Below, piece after piece: positions 27,414 through 35,620 of a stretch of DNA of 64,000 nt (positions are counted from its first letter, which is position 1; every line of letters begins with the position of its first letter). A program made the position numbers and the translations under genes. Source of the stretch: Quatrionicoccus australiensis (GTDB lineage Bacteria > Pseudomonadota > Gammaproteobacteria > Burkholderiales > Rhodocyclaceae); assembly GCF_020510425.1 (NCBI RefSeq), contig NZ_JAHBAH010000001.1, positions 3,267,001 to 3,331,000 of the forward strand. Direction: 5' to 3'. A model generated the notes under the pieces. That model did no database searches, was not told the origin of the DNA, and saw only the letters and a list, made by a program, of their open reading frames with translations.

Positions 27414-28196
27414 TCAGGGTAGCGCCCAGGCGGCGCGGAAATGCGCGTATTCGGCTGCCGGCAGCTGGACGAGCAGCGGCGCCGCGGCGCCGTCGAGCCA
27501 GGCGCAGATTTCGCTGATCTCGGCCAGTGCGCCGGCTGTGCAGCCGGCGGTCGGCACGCCGGCCGCTTGCCAGACGTGCAGGAAAATGCAGGAGCCGGCC
27601 CCGGCGAGCGGTTCGGGGCTGTTGTGGGCGATCACCGCACCGATCGCGTAGCGTTCATCGGCGCGTCGCATGTCTTCATGCGAGGCCCAGTCACATGCCG
27701 AATTTTCAGCCAGGTCGACAAACCGGTTGTAATGCGCCGATGCCGGATCGTCCACGCATTTCAGGTCAGGGGTTGCCGCACGATAGGGTAACCGGGCGCT
27801 GCGGGCGAAAGCGGTTTCCGGGCCGGCATAGCCGAACAGTTCGCTGATCGCGAAAATCCCGGCCGGTGCGCAGCCATCGCCTTCCCGCTTGTGCGGTCCC
27901 GGACGGTCGACCGCGTCATGCAGGCCAATTCCCCAGGCCATCCCGCTCCGTCCAAGGCTGACCGGGATGCGGGCGCCAAGTGCTTGCCAGGCGGCGTACT
28001 GGCCTGGTCGGGCATAGCGCTGCAATTCGCCTGTCGAGCGGGTCCAGTCCTGTGCTACGACGACCAGCAACTGGCTTGAGTTTGCCAGAGGCGAAGGCGT
28101 CGGCGGTGTGGCGTGGTCGGGGGCTGGAGTATCCATGGGCGCTGTCAAATTTGGGGCGCCGGTGTTTGCCGGCGTGCTGGATTCTACCCATGCCAT
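27414..28196 (-). CDS. L,D-transpeptidase (YkuD-like) catalytic domain protein
   Basis: A 260-residue protein with a YkuD-type catalytic region. Visible marks are KREGDGCAPAGIF, a GSCIFLHVW segment with the catalytic-site His, and PTAGCTAG with the putative nucleophile Cys. Such enzymes make or edit 3-3 peptidoglycan crosslinks in the periplasm. The first 45 residues are Pro/Thr/Ala-rich, and no signal peptide is visible from this start. The only in-frame extension upstream (about 15 codons to a stop) gives none either. Either export is unusual, or a frameshift removed the signal. Neighbours are the RsbQ-like hydrolase 91 bases upstream and the SpmAB-like gene downstream, all on one strand. 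Confidence 0.82.
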   Translation of the reverse strand: MAWVESSTPANTGAPNLTAPMDTPAPDHATPPTPSPLANSSQLLVVVAQDWTRSTGELQRYARPGQYAAWQALGARIPVSLGRSGMAWGIGLHDAVDRPGPHKREGDGCAPAGIFAISELFGYAGPETAFARSARLPYRAATPDLKCVDDPASAHYNRFVDLAENSACDWASHEDMRRADERYAIGAVIAHNSPEPLAGAGSCIFLHVWQAAGVPTAGCTAGALAEISEICAWLDGAAAPLLVQLPAAEYAHFRAAWALP

Positions 28197-28287
28197 GGCG
28201 GGGGCGTCACGCAGCAGCTGGTGCGCCGATATTGCCGCCTTTCATGCATGCACCGGCATTTTGCCGCTGCCGTGGCGAGAATACGGC

Positions 28288-29094
28288 CTACTCGTGGATA
28301 AACGCGCTGAGAGCCTCGATTACTTTGGTCGGGGCGCTGATGTGCGGCAAATGACCATCCGCATCAATAAGCTGCAACTGGCTACCCGGTATTTTCATGT
28401 TCAGATACTCGGCAATTGCCAAAGGGACCGCGTTATCGTGCATCGTCTGAATAATGAGCGTAGGTTGCGCCAGCTTGCCGATTTCATTCCGGTAATCGGA
28501 TTGCAGGATGGAACAGAGTACGGTGAGCATGCGATCGGCCGGGATGGACTTGAGCGAGTCGGCAAACTGATTGGTCAGTTCCGGTCGGTCCGGATTTCCC
28601 ATCATGGCTGGCGCAAAAGCATCCGCCCAGGTTTTGCTGTTGGCGGCAACCCGGTCATAGATTGCATCGATATCCTTCAACGTGAAACCACCGCGATAGG
28701 TTTCATCATCGAGATAGTGGGGAGACGAGCCGATCATCACCACCCTGGATACGAGTTCGGGGCGGTTGATGGCGGCCAGTGCGCAAACCATTCCGCCGGC
28801 CGAGTGTCCGACCAGAATGGCATCGCGTAATTTCAATGCAACACAGACTTCAATCAGGTCGGTTGCATACTGGTTCAGGTTCAGATAGTGGTGCTGGGAA
28901 AACGCCTGCGGATCGGAGTTGCCGGCGCCAACATTGTCCAGCAAGACAATCCTGAAGTCGCTCATGAACGGTGCAGCCACTTCTCGCCAGGCATGTTGGT
29001 CGGTGCCCAGGCCATGCACGAAGACAATGGCGCGTTTTGCGGTCAGGTTGCCGGTCAGCGTGACATGGTTTCGCTTGATTGGGTCGATGGGCAT
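28288..29094 (-). CDS. RsbQ-like alpha/beta hydrolase
   Basis: A 268-residue alpha/beta hydrolase close in layout to Bacillus RsbQ and plant D14/KAI2 proteins. It starts with IKRNHVTLTG, then has the oxyanion region VHGLGTDQHAW and the nucleophile Ser in VGHSAGGM. MIGSSPHYLDDETYRGGF is a typical RsbQ-group stretch, and the acid lies in MHDNAVP and the His in DADGHLPHIS. RsbQ activates RsbP in the sigma-B stress pathway; no rsbP/PP2C gene lies nearby here. The partner is therefore unknown, and a plain hydrolase role is equally possible. The ATG at 29094 is preferred over a TTG four codons upstream. Confidence 0.85.
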   Translation of the reverse strand: MPIDPIKRNHVTLTGNLTAKRAIVFVHGLGTDQHAWREVAAPFMSDFRIVLLDNVGAGNSDPQAFSQHHYLNLNQYATDLIEVCVALKLRDAILVGHSAGGMVCALAAINRPELVSRVVMIGSSPHYLDDETYRGGFTLKDIDAIYDRVAANSKTWADAFAPAMMGNPDRPELTNQFADSLKSIPADRMLTVLCSILQSDYRNEIGKLAQPTLIIQTMHDNAVPLAIAEYLNMKIPGSQLQLIDADGHLPHISAPTKVIEALSAFIHE

Positions 29095-29265
29095 GGTTAA
29101 AGCCAATTGGCATTTTGCGGGGTTGCGATTTAGGCAATGCCGTCCCGAATTAAGTTCAGCGTTGCGTCAAGAATAAGCCGGGGCTTTGGCTGGCCGTGAG
29201 CGCAAACGGAAGTTGCTCCCCCTTGGGGTAAAATCGCAGCCTTCATCCTCATCCGGCGTATCCGC

Positions 29266-29907
29266 ATGGAATTTCTCGCGCAGTTCATCGATATCGTGCT
29301 CCACCTCGACAAGCATCTCGCCTTGCTGGTGCAGCAATACGGCTTGTGGATCTATGGCATTTTGTTTTTCATCGTCTTTGCCGAAACCGGTTTTGTCGTG
29401 ACGCCTTTCCTGCCCGGCGATTCGCTGCTGTTCGTGGCCGGGGCGCTGGCGGCGCTGGGCGAGGGCGGCATGGATATCTTCGTGCTGATCGGCGTGCTGT
29501 CGGCGGCGGCGATACTCGGCAACATGCTCAATTACCAGATCGGCCGCTTTTTCGGGCCCAAGGTGTTCCATTGGGAGAACTCGCGCTTCTTCAACCGCAA
29601 CGCGCTGATCAAGACGCATGCCTTTTATGAAAAGCATGGCGGCAAGACATTGGTGCTGTCGCGTTTCCTGCCGCTGTTCCGGACCTTTGCGCCCTTCGTG
29701 GCCGGTATCGGTGCGATGTCCTACGCCAGATTTACCCTTTTCAACCTGATCGGCGCGATCGGCTGGGTTGTTACGCTGTGTGCTGCCGGTTACTGGCTGG
29801 GCAATATCGCCTGGGTCAAGGCCAACCTGTCGCTGATCATCATCGGCATTGTCGTGTCTTCCCTGGTGCCGATCGGTATCGGTTACCTGAAAACCCGGGA
29901 AGCCTGA
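29266..29907 (+). CDS. DedA-family membrane protein
   Basis: A 213-residue DedA/SNARE-associated membrane protein. The family is implicated in lipid carrier (undecaprenyl phosphate) or phospholipid flipping and in envelope homeostasis. The N-terminal re-entrant hairpin contains FAETGFVVTPFLPGDSLLFVAGALA, with the conserved E and D. The C-terminal part has the motif GGKTLVLSRFLPLFRTFAPFVAGIGAMSY with the essential basic residues and the G-x-x-x-W type end IGAIGWV. Its stop overlaps the start of the next gene (TGATG). It heads a dense run of same-strand genes through mscS. Confidence 0.93.
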   Translation: MEFLAQFIDIVLHLDKHLALLVQQYGLWIYGILFFIVFAETGFVVTPFLPGDSLLFVAGALAALGEGGMDIFVLIGVLSAAAILGNMLNYQIGRFFGPKVFHWENSRFFNRNALIKTHAFYEKHGGKTLVLSRFLPLFRTFAPFVAGIGAMSYARFTLFNLIGAIGWVVTLCAAGYWLGNIAWVKANLSLIIIGIVVSSLVPIGIGYLKTREA

Positions 29908-30611
29908 TGCGCTGGCTGGTCATCCTGCTGGTGCTCAGCCTGTCGGCCTGTTCGACGCGCCTGGGCAAGGATGGCCGGACCGAGACGACGGTCGACGCCA
30001 AATATCTGATCAAAACCGAGGTCGACCGGATCGCCGATACCGGGCGTGCCGAGGTCATGGGCGGCTTGATGCTGATTGCCGACAAGCTCTACAAGCGCAA
30101 TCCCAAGGAATGGAAAAAGGCGGGGCTGGCCAGTCGCGAGGCGGCGCTCGAGCGCCTCAGCCTGCGCAACCAGCGCAGTTGGCCGGAACTGGCCGGGGCG
30201 CGCGAAGGGCCGGCGGCGGCGCTGGCTTTCAGCGAGACGTTCAGTGGCGACCGGGTCGCGGCGCTGATGTTCGGGCTGTTGAGCATGGCCGATGCCGCCT
30301 TCGAGCACAAGGAAGAGTTCTACATCCTCGACGGCCTGAACGAGATCAAGCTCTACAACTGCGCCCGCAACATGGAGGTGGCGATCTGGAAGCTCGGCCA
30401 CGACAGAAATCCGGCGGGTGAGCCTTATCTGTTGTCGAACGAGCTTGATGCGGCCAACCGCAACCTTTCCTTCGAGCGCGAGTTCGGGCGTCTGATGGGC
30501 ATTCTCGATTTCATGGCCAAGGTCGTTGCCGACCGCAATGGCCGCAATTTTTCCCGGCTGACCCAGACGGTGGTCGGCACGATCTTTTTACCGGTGAGTT
30601 TTTTGAAATGA
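29907..30611 (+). CDS. Predicted lipoprotein of unknown function
   Basis: A 234-residue protein I do not recognise. The start ATG overlaps the dedA stop, and the N-terminus is a classic lipoprotein signal (hydrophobic VILLVLSLSAC, lipobox LSAC at residue ~18). The mature part is helical and highly charged, with no further membrane span and no domain that I can name. A purN ATG overlaps its stop (ATGA), so it is translated within the dedA-purN run. The envelope location fits its neighbour dedA; a functional link is inference. A longer in-frame start inside dedA was rejected because it hides the signal peptide. Confidence 0.8.
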   Translation: MRWLVILLVLSLSACSTRLGKDGRTETTVDAKYLIKTEVDRIADTGRAEVMGGLMLIADKLYKRNPKEWKKAGLASREAALERLSLRNQRSWPELAGAREGPAAALAFSETFSGDRVAALMFGLLSMADAAFEHKEEFYILDGLNEIKLYNCARNMEVAIWKLGHDRNPAGEPYLLSNELDAANRNLSFEREFGRLMGILDFMAKVVADRNGRNFSRLTQTVVGTIFLPVSFLK

Positions 30612-31255
30612 AGAATATCGTCATCCTGATTTCCGGCCGCGGCAGCAACATGGAAGCCCTGATCGCCGCCCGCGATGCCGGCAATCTGCCGGTCAACATC
30701 GCAGCCGTGATCAGCAACCGGCCGGATGCCCAGGGGCTGGAGACGGCGAAAAAAGCCGGTATCGCCACGCACTATCTCGACCACAAGGCCTTTGCCGGGC
30801 GCGAGGCTTTCGACGCCGCGCTGGCCGAATGCATCGATGGCTTTGCGCCGGATCTGGTGGTGCTGGCCGGCTTCATGCGTATTCTCAGCGAGGGTTTCGT
30901 GCGCCATTACGAAGGCCGGCTGATGAATATCCATCCTTCGCTGCTGCCGTCCTTCCCCGGCCTGCATACGCATCAGCGGGCGCTGGAAGAGGGCGTGCGC
31001 ATCCACGGCTGCACCGTGCATTTCGTCACGCCGACCCTCGATCACGGTCCGGTCATCATCCAGGCCGCCGTGCCGGTCCTCGATGCGGACGACGAAGATG
31101 CCCTGGCGGCGCGCATCCTGGTGCAGGAGCACAAGATCTATCCGCAGGCCGTGCGCTGGTTTGCCGAAGACCGCCTGCGCCTGGAAAACGGCCGTGTACG
31201 TTTGTCGACCGCCCTGGCTGGCAGCGGCGTGCTGATTTCGCCCGAGATTCGCTGA
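30608..31255 (+). CDS. purN: Phosphoribosylglycinamide formyltransferase
   Basis: PurN transfers the formyl group of 10-formyltetrahydrofolate to GAR in step three of purine synthesis (cytosol). The protein has 215 residues, as usual. The phosphate loop is ISGRGSNM (8-15), and the catalytic triad equivalents are N107 and H109 in NIHPSLLPSFPG and D145 in LDHGPVI. The C-terminus (QEHKIYPQAVRWFAEDRLRL) is typical. Its ATG overlaps the lipoprotein stop by four bases, and a DUF3108 gene follows after 6 bases. Confidence 0.97.
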   Translation: MKNIVILISGRGSNMEALIAARDAGNLPVNIAAVISNRPDAQGLETAKKAGIATHYLDHKAFAGREAFDAALAECIDGFAPDLVVLAGFMRILSEGFVRHYEGRLMNIHPSLLPSFPGLHTHQRALEEGVRIHGCTVHFVTPTLDHGPVIIQAAVPVLDADDEDALAARILVQEHKIYPQAVRWFAEDRLRLENGRVRLSTALAGSGVLISPEIR

Positions 31256-31261
31256 GCCGCA

Positions 31262-32239
31262 ATGCCCTTTGTCCTGGTCGTCGCATTTGCCGGTTCCTTG
31301 GCGCTGCACGCCCTGGCCTTGTTCGGCGCCGATCTTGAACTTCCCGGCAGTGAGCCCGAGCCGCTGGTGCTGCATGCCGAGCTGCGCATGCCCTTGCCGC
31401 CGCCCGCCGTGCCGGATCCGGTGCAAGCGGCGCGTGAGAAAAAGCCGCGGCCGCTCAAGAAAGTACCGCTGACCCGTGCCGCACCGGATGCCGTGAGCTT
31501 GCCGCCAGCGCCCGAGCTGATGCCGGTGGTGGAGACGCCGCCGGAGGAGCAAGCGCCCGAAGTGTCGACGTCGCCGCTGCCGACCGAGCCGCTGCTGCCG
31601 GCCAGTGGCGCGATCCGCTATGCCATCTACAAGACCTCGATCGGCATGCAGGTCGGACGCGCCGAGCATCGCTGGGAGTTTGACGGCGAAGGACATTACC
31701 GTCTGACGGCCTTTACCGAAACCAGCGGCCTGGCGGCGTTGATCAAGCCGGTGCGGGTTGATATGGAAAGTCAGGGACGACTGGTCGCCGGTGGTTTGCA
31801 GCCGGAAAGCTATCGCACCCGCAAGCAACGTGGCGACGAGGAAAATGCCGATTTCGACTGGTCGACCGGTCAGGTTCGCCTCAGTCGCGATGGCGGCGTT
31901 GCCAGCATCGTGCCGGGGACGCAGGACCTGCTGTCGCTGATCTACCAGCTGGCCTATCTGCCGCGCCCGGAGGAGGGCAGCAGCATCGGTGTCGTCACCG
32001 GCCGCAAGTACGACCGCTACGAACTCGACTCGCTCGGCGAAGAGTTGATCGAGGTGCCGGTCGGGCAATTCCGTACCCTGCATTTGCGCGCCGTGGCCGG
32101 TAATACGATGACGGAAATCTGGATAGCGCTCGATGACTCGCGCTTGCCGGTTAAAATTCGCTTTACGGATAAAAAGGGCGACAGCTTCGAGCAGGTCGCT
32201 ACAGAAATTGCAATGAAGGCCAAGGTGGCACTCCCATGA
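31262..32239 (+). CDS. DUF3108 domain-containing protein
   Basis: A 325-residue protein with one N-terminal hydrophobic segment (about 3-22) that could be a signal or anchor. A Pro/Glu-rich linker (about 40-110) follows, then a DUF3108 domain (about 115-325). The domain begins IRYAIYKTSIGMQVGRAEHRWEFDG and contains GTQDLLSLIYQLAYL and ALDDSRLPVKIRFTDKKGD. The family is periplasmic and uncharacterised. Betaproteobacterial genomes often place it next to purN, as here, but no mechanism is known. The Pro-rich linker resembles TonB spacers and suggests that the domain reaches into the periplasm. Confidence 0.88.
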   Translation: MPFVLVVAFAGSLALHALALFGADLELPGSEPEPLVLHAELRMPLPPPAVPDPVQAAREKKPRPLKKVPLTRAAPDAVSLPPAPELMPVVETPPEEQAPEVSTSPLPTEPLLPASGAIRYAIYKTSIGMQVGRAEHRWEFDGEGHYRLTAFTETSGLAALIKPVRVDMESQGRLVAGGLQPESYRTRKQRGDEENADFDWSTGQVRLSRDGGVASIVPGTQDLLSLIYQLAYLPRPEEGSSIGVVTGRKYDRYELDSLGEELIEVPVGQFRTLHLRAVAGNTMTEIWIALDDSRLPVKIRFTDKKGDSFEQVATEIAMKAKVALP

Positions 32240-32296
32240 GTCTTTCGTTGCCCGGCGCGGCCGGGTTCAGCGAATGCCGGCCGTCGAATTAGGAAA

Positions 32297-33562
32297 ATGA
32301 TGAAAGCTCGCTTTACGCCCGCCCTGTTTGCCCATGCCGAAGCTGTGATCGGCCAGTTGCTGCGCTTCGAACATCCGGCCGATGCCGTTGTCTCGCGCTA
32401 CTTCCGCGATCATCGCGAACTGGGTCATGCCGACCGCGCCTTCGTTGCCGAGACGGTCTTCGCCGTGCTGCGCCGCGGCCGCAGCCTGGAAGCACGCTGC
32501 GCCGGCCAGTTGTCGGATCGTCACCTATTGCTCGTCGCGCTCGCCGTGACGCGCGGCTGGAACCAGCGCGAACTGGCGCCGGTGCTGCGCGCCAACGAGG
32601 AAGAATGGCTGGCTGCCGCCCGCGCCATGCCGGACAGCGAATTTTCGCCGGCGGTGCGCTGCGACCTGCCGGACTGGCTGTACAACAAGCTCGAAGCCCA
32701 GTTCGGGGCCGAGGAAACGGAAAAGCTGGCACACGCGCTGAACCAGCCGGCACCGCTCGACCTGCGCGTCAATACGCTGAAGACCAATCGCGATGCGGTG
32801 CTCGCGCGCTTTGCCGAAGAAGGTATCGGCGCCGCCGCCGGGCCGCTCTCGCCGACCGCCATCCGTCTGCGCGAAAAGCCGGCGCTGGCCAAGCATGCGC
32901 TGTTCCTCGAAGGCGCTTTCGAAGTCCAGGACGAGGGTAGTCAGTTGCTCGGCTACCTGCTCGAACCGCGCCGCGGCGAGATGGTCGTCGACTTCTGCGC
33001 CGGTGCCGGCGGCAAGACGCTGCTGCTCGGCGCGCTGATGAAGAACACCGGCCGTCTCTACGCCTTCGACGTGTCCGACAAGCGCCTCGTCAAGCTCAAG
33101 CCGCGCCTGGCGCGCTCCGGCCTGTCCAACGTGCATCCGGCCCGCATCGAGCATGAGCGCGACCAGAAGATCAAGCGCCTGTCCGGCAAGGCCGACCGCG
33201 TGCTGGTCGATGCGCCGTGTTCCGGTCTCGGCACCCTGCGCCGCAATCCCGACCTGAAATGGCGGCAGAGCGAGGAATCGGTCGCTGAACTGACCGTCAA
33301 GCAGGCCGCCATTCTCGATTCGGCAGCGCGCCTGGTGCGTCCGGGCGGGCGTCTGGTTTATGCCACCTGCAGCCTGTTGACCGCTGAGAACGATGCGATC
33401 GTCGCGGACTTCCTGGCCAAGCATCCGGAATTCACGCTGACGCCGGCGTCGACCGTGCTGGCCAAGCATGGTATCGAGTTCTCCGGCGACCTGCTGCGCC
33501 TGTTGCCCAACCAGCACAACACCGACGGCTTCTTCGCCGCCGTTCTCGACCGGAAAGCATGA
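32297..33562 (+). CDS. RsmB/NOP-family RNA cytosine-C5 methyltransferase
   Basis: A 421-residue SAM-dependent m5C methyltransferase. Residues 1-150 are an NusB-like or linker helical part, and the Rossmann domain starts about 205. It has the SAM site DFCAGAGGKT (232-241), DAPCSGLG with Cys308, and YATCS with Cys358. The two Cys are those used by RsmB-type enzymes for catalysis and product release. It resembles the RsmB branch that methylates 16S rRNA C967, but the N-terminus is shorter and less clear than in E. coli RsmB, so the exact target is left open. The stop overlaps the mscS start by four bases. Confidence 0.9.
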   Translation: MMKARFTPALFAHAEAVIGQLLRFEHPADAVVSRYFRDHRELGHADRAFVAETVFAVLRRGRSLEARCAGQLSDRHLLLVALAVTRGWNQRELAPVLRANEEEWLAAARAMPDSEFSPAVRCDLPDWLYNKLEAQFGAEETEKLAHALNQPAPLDLRVNTLKTNRDAVLARFAEEGIGAAAGPLSPTAIRLREKPALAKHALFLEGAFEVQDEGSQLLGYLLEPRRGEMVVDFCAGAGGKTLLLGALMKNTGRLYAFDVSDKRLVKLKPRLARSGLSNVHPARIEHERDQKIKRLSGKADRVLVDAPCSGLGTLRRNPDLKWRQSEESVAELTVKQAAILDSAARLVRPGGRLVYATCSLLTAENDAIVADFLAKHPEFTLTPASTVLAKHGIEFSGDLLRLLPNQHNTDGFFAAVLDRKA

Positions 33563-34827
33563 TGCAGAAAAATCCGGCGCTGCAGCTGTTCAATGATCTT
33601 TGGTCGGATATCAACGAGCCCAATTTCATCTGGCAGGTGCTCGCGCTGATCGGCTGTCTGGTCGTTGCCTACGTGATTGCGCACTGGTGGCGCAGTCGTC
33701 ACACCGAAGGGGCCGGGCGCCTGAGTGATGCCGGTTCACGCCTGGTTTTTCCGCTCACCGGCATGATCCTGGTCGGCGCGGCGCGCCTGGCATTGAAGCC
33801 TTTCTTTCACGTCAATCTGCTCAAGCTTGCCTTGCCGCTGCTCGGTTCGATGGCCCTGGTGCGCAGCGTCATCTTCGTGCTGCGCCAGGCCTTCCCGCGC
33901 GCCACCTGGCTGACGGCCTGGGAGCGCATCATCGCGGCTGTGGTGTGGAGCTGGCTGGCGCTCTACATCACCGATCTCGCACCCTATGTGGTCGACGCGC
34001 TGGAGCAGGTCGATTTCGCGATCGGCAAGCAGCGTGTCGATCTGTGGATGATCCTGCACGGCCTGATCACCGTCTTCCTGACCGTCGTTCTCGCCCTCTG
34101 GGTGGCCGGCATCATCGAAGCCCGCTTGATGCGCATCGATACGCTGGACTCCAGCCTGCGCATCGTCGGCATCCGCGTCGCCAAGGCGCTGCTGACCGTG
34201 CTGGCCATTGTCTCCAGCCTGTCGCTGGTCGGCATCGACATGACGGCGCTTTCGGTGTTTACCGGAGCGCTCGGTGTCGGGCTTGGTTTCGGCCTGCAGA
34301 AAATCGCCAGCAACTACGTTTCCGGCTTCATCATCCTGCTCGACCGTTCGATCCGCATCGGCAACATCATCCAGGTCGGCAGCGAGGGCGGTCAGGTCAC
34401 CCAGATCACGACGCGCTACACCGTGCTCAAGCATCCGGGCGGTACCGAGTTCATCGTGCCCAACGAAACGCTGATCGGCAGTGTCGTGCAGAACCAGACC
34501 TATTCCGACAGCAGCTTGCGCCTGACGACAACGGTGGGGGTTGCCTACGACAGCGATATCGAACTGGCGATGCGTCTGATGGTCGATGCAGCCAGCGCAC
34601 AGGCGCGCGTGCAGAGCGAGCCGCCGCCCAAGGTTTTCCTGACCCAGTTTGCCGATAGCAGCATCAATCTCGAACTCGGCTTCTGGATTCAGGATCCGGA
34701 AGGCGGCAAGGGCAATGTCGTTTCCGACATCAACCTGGCGATCTGGAAGTCCTTCCGCGCCCACGGCGTCGAGATTCCCTTCCCGCAGCGCGACGTGCGT
34801 ATCGTCAACGAAAAAACGGCGGCCTGA
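33559..34827 (+). CDS. MscS-family mechanosensitive channel
   Basis: A 422-residue inner-membrane channel that releases solutes on hypo-osmotic shock. About five hydrophobic spans precede the conserved pore helix and beta domain. The diagnostic stretch is SVFTGALGVGLGFGLQKIASNYVSGFIILLDRSIRIGN, which carries the Gly/Ala-packed TM3 and the start of the cytosolic beta domain. The C-terminal alpha/beta cage (about 330-420) ends in EIPFPQRDVRI, the family's usual end. It is longer than E. coli MscS (286 aa) because of extra N-terminal spans, closer to the YbdG/YjeP-type layout. It starts inside the end of the methyltransferase gene. Confidence 0.93.
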   Translation: MMQKNPALQLFNDLWSDINEPNFIWQVLALIGCLVVAYVIAHWWRSRHTEGAGRLSDAGSRLVFPLTGMILVGAARLALKPFFHVNLLKLALPLLGSMALVRSVIFVLRQAFPRATWLTAWERIIAAVVWSWLALYITDLAPYVVDALEQVDFAIGKQRVDLWMILHGLITVFLTVVLALWVAGIIEARLMRIDTLDSSLRIVGIRVAKALLTVLAIVSSLSLVGIDMTALSVFTGALGVGLGFGLQKIASNYVSGFIILLDRSIRIGNIIQVGSEGGQVTQITTRYTVLKHPGGTEFIVPNETLIGSVVQNQTYSDSSLRLTTTVGVAYDSDIELAMRLMVDAASAQARVQSEPPPKVFLTQFADSSINLELGFWIQDPEGGKGNVVSDINLAIWKSFRAHGVEIPFPQRDVRIVNEKTAA

Positions 34828-34848
34828 CCGGTAGACCGGTGGCCGCCG
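34817..34848 (+). terminator. Hairpin at the mscS stop codon
   Basis: CGGCGGCC (34817-34824) pairs with GGCCGCCG (34841-34848) around the mscS stop. The loop itself holds a small ACCGGT/ACCGGT dyad. No T-run follows, so it may be a rho-type pause or mRNA-end protector rather than an intrinsic terminator. Confidence 0.4.
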
Positions 34849-34866
34849 TGCCTGGCCGCAGCCGTT

Positions 34867-35013
34867 TCAGATCAACGGCTGCAGGCTGCGTTCGAAGGCG
34901 CGCAAGGCTCTTTCCTTGCGCTGCTTGTTGATCGCCCGCGTGGCATGGGCGATGCGCTGGCCGAGCTTGTCCAGCTTGAGAAACTTGCCGACCTTGCTTT
35001 TCGTCTTTTGCAT
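34867..35013 (-). CDS. Small basic protein, 48 aa, unknown function
   Basis: A 48-codon gene missed by usual length cut-offs. ATG at 35013 is preceded by a full AAGGAG ribosome site six bases upstream. The product begins MQKTKSKVGKFLKLDKLGQ and ends SLQPLI. It is strongly basic (about 14 Lys/Arg, few acidic residues) and likely helical, with an amphipathic pattern. No signal or membrane span is present. It could bind RNA or DNA or a membrane surface; I know no family. A CTTTGTAAC 9-mer (plus strand) lies 78 bases upstream of the start and recurs before the other small genes. Confidence 0.65.
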   Translation of the reverse strand: MQKTKSKVGKFLKLDKLGQRIAHATRAINKQRKERALRAFERSLQPLI

Positions 35014-35090
35014 GCTTGTCTCCTTCGTGGATTGCAGACGAAATCACTCTAGCAAGCCACCGGCAGCCTGTTTGTCCTGTTTTTTGGCGC

Positions 35091-35099
35091 CTTTGTAAC
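35091..35099 (-). promoter_or_regulatory. CTTTGTAAC 9-mer, copy 1 (possible OmpR/RstA-type box)
   Basis: On the minus strand this reads GTTACAAAG, 78 bases before the 48-aa gene. An identical 9-mer occurs at 35621-35629 before the other two small genes. The GTTACA core equals the half-site known for E. coli RstA boxes, and an RstA-like regulator is encoded at 37070-37774. The link is inference. Confidence 0.35.
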
Positions 35100-35100
35100 G

Positions 35101-35124
35101 CTGGCTGACTGGCTGACTGGCTGC
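35101..35124. repeat. 8-bp unit repeated three times
   Basis: CTGGCTGA, CTGGCTGA and CTGGCTGC follow each other directly. This is a short tandem repeat between two small genes, with no coding role seen. Confidence 0.6.
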
Positions 35125-35133
35125 CGGAGAGGC

Positions 35134-35160
35134 AAAAAAAACCCCGCCACGTGGGCGGGG
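35134..35160 (-). terminator. Intrinsic terminator of the small-gene pair
   Basis: Read on the minus strand, CCCCGCC and GGCGGGG (7-bp stem, 5-base loop) are followed by eight T residues (the A-run at 35134-35141). It ends the transcript of the two genes at 35209-35498, and separates them from the 48-aa gene. Confidence 0.88.
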
Positions 35161-35208
35161 TAACAGGGAGTTTCTCGAATGGGGGATTCGAGAGGGAGGT
35201 AAAGCGGT

Positions 35209-35388
35209 TCAGTGTTTCGTGCGGTGCTTCAGGTAGTGGCGGGCTGCGGCAATGATTACGCCGGCGGTGATGGCGGCGGCAATCGCTTTCAGCGGTTCCG
35301 CCTGGCCTTCGGTAAGCCAGTCATAGCCGGCAACACCGACAAACACGCCGAGTGTTTCGCTGACTGGCAGGCCGTTGCCCAAGGCCAT
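35209..35388 (-). CDS. Small membrane protein, 59 aa, unknown function
   Basis: ATG at 35388 overlaps the stop of the preceding small gene (TGATG), so translation is probably coupled. The protein has a polar N-terminal half containing AGYDWLTEGQAEPLK and one hydrophobic Ala/Ile-rich helix (AIAAAITAGVIIAAA, about residues 36-50). It ends in a basic cluster, RHYLKHRTKH. This predicts a single-span inner-membrane protein with the positive end in the cytosol. I do not recognise it; small stress-membrane peptides have this shape. An intrinsic terminator follows. Confidence 0.65.
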   Translation of the reverse strand: MALGNGLPVSETLGVFVGVAGYDWLTEGQAEPLKAIAAAITAGVIIAAARHYLKHRTKH

Positions 35389-35498
35389 CAATGCACCCGG
35401 CAGGCGGAGCTCAGGTTTTGTTGTGCAGGTGCGTTTACCAGGCCAAAGAAGTGCTGGCGGGCGGCGGCGATGAATTCTTTGATGTTCGTGTCGAGCAT
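35388..35498 (-). CDS. Small protein, 36 aa, unknown function
   Basis: ATG at 35498 has an AGGAG ribosome site eight bases upstream, which favours this start over in-frame ATGs at 35537 and 35546 (52-residue version). The short form begins MLDTNIKEFIAAARQHFFGL and ends SACRVH. It is helical in outlook, with one Cys near the end. The stop overlaps the start of the 59-aa membrane protein. The two are transcribed away from the RstB-like kinase gene and end at a clear terminator. The coding call rests on the ribosome site and the coupling. Confidence 0.55.
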   Translation of the reverse strand: MLDTNIKEFIAAARQHFFGLVNAPAQQNLSSACRVH

Positions 35499-35620
35499 TT
35501 CGGGGTTCTCCTCTTGCGGGTCTTGCTGCTGATCCATGGCTTGCATTCTAGGGAAGGCAAGCCATGGCGTCTGTTGCGCAAGCGTGGCCACGATGTGACG
35601 TGGCTTGATGCTCCATGACA

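Noticed and set aside
29778..29906. A longer start for the lipoprotein gene inside dedA
   Set aside because: It would place 43 residues before a clear lipoprotein signal; the ATG overlapping the dedA stop is better.
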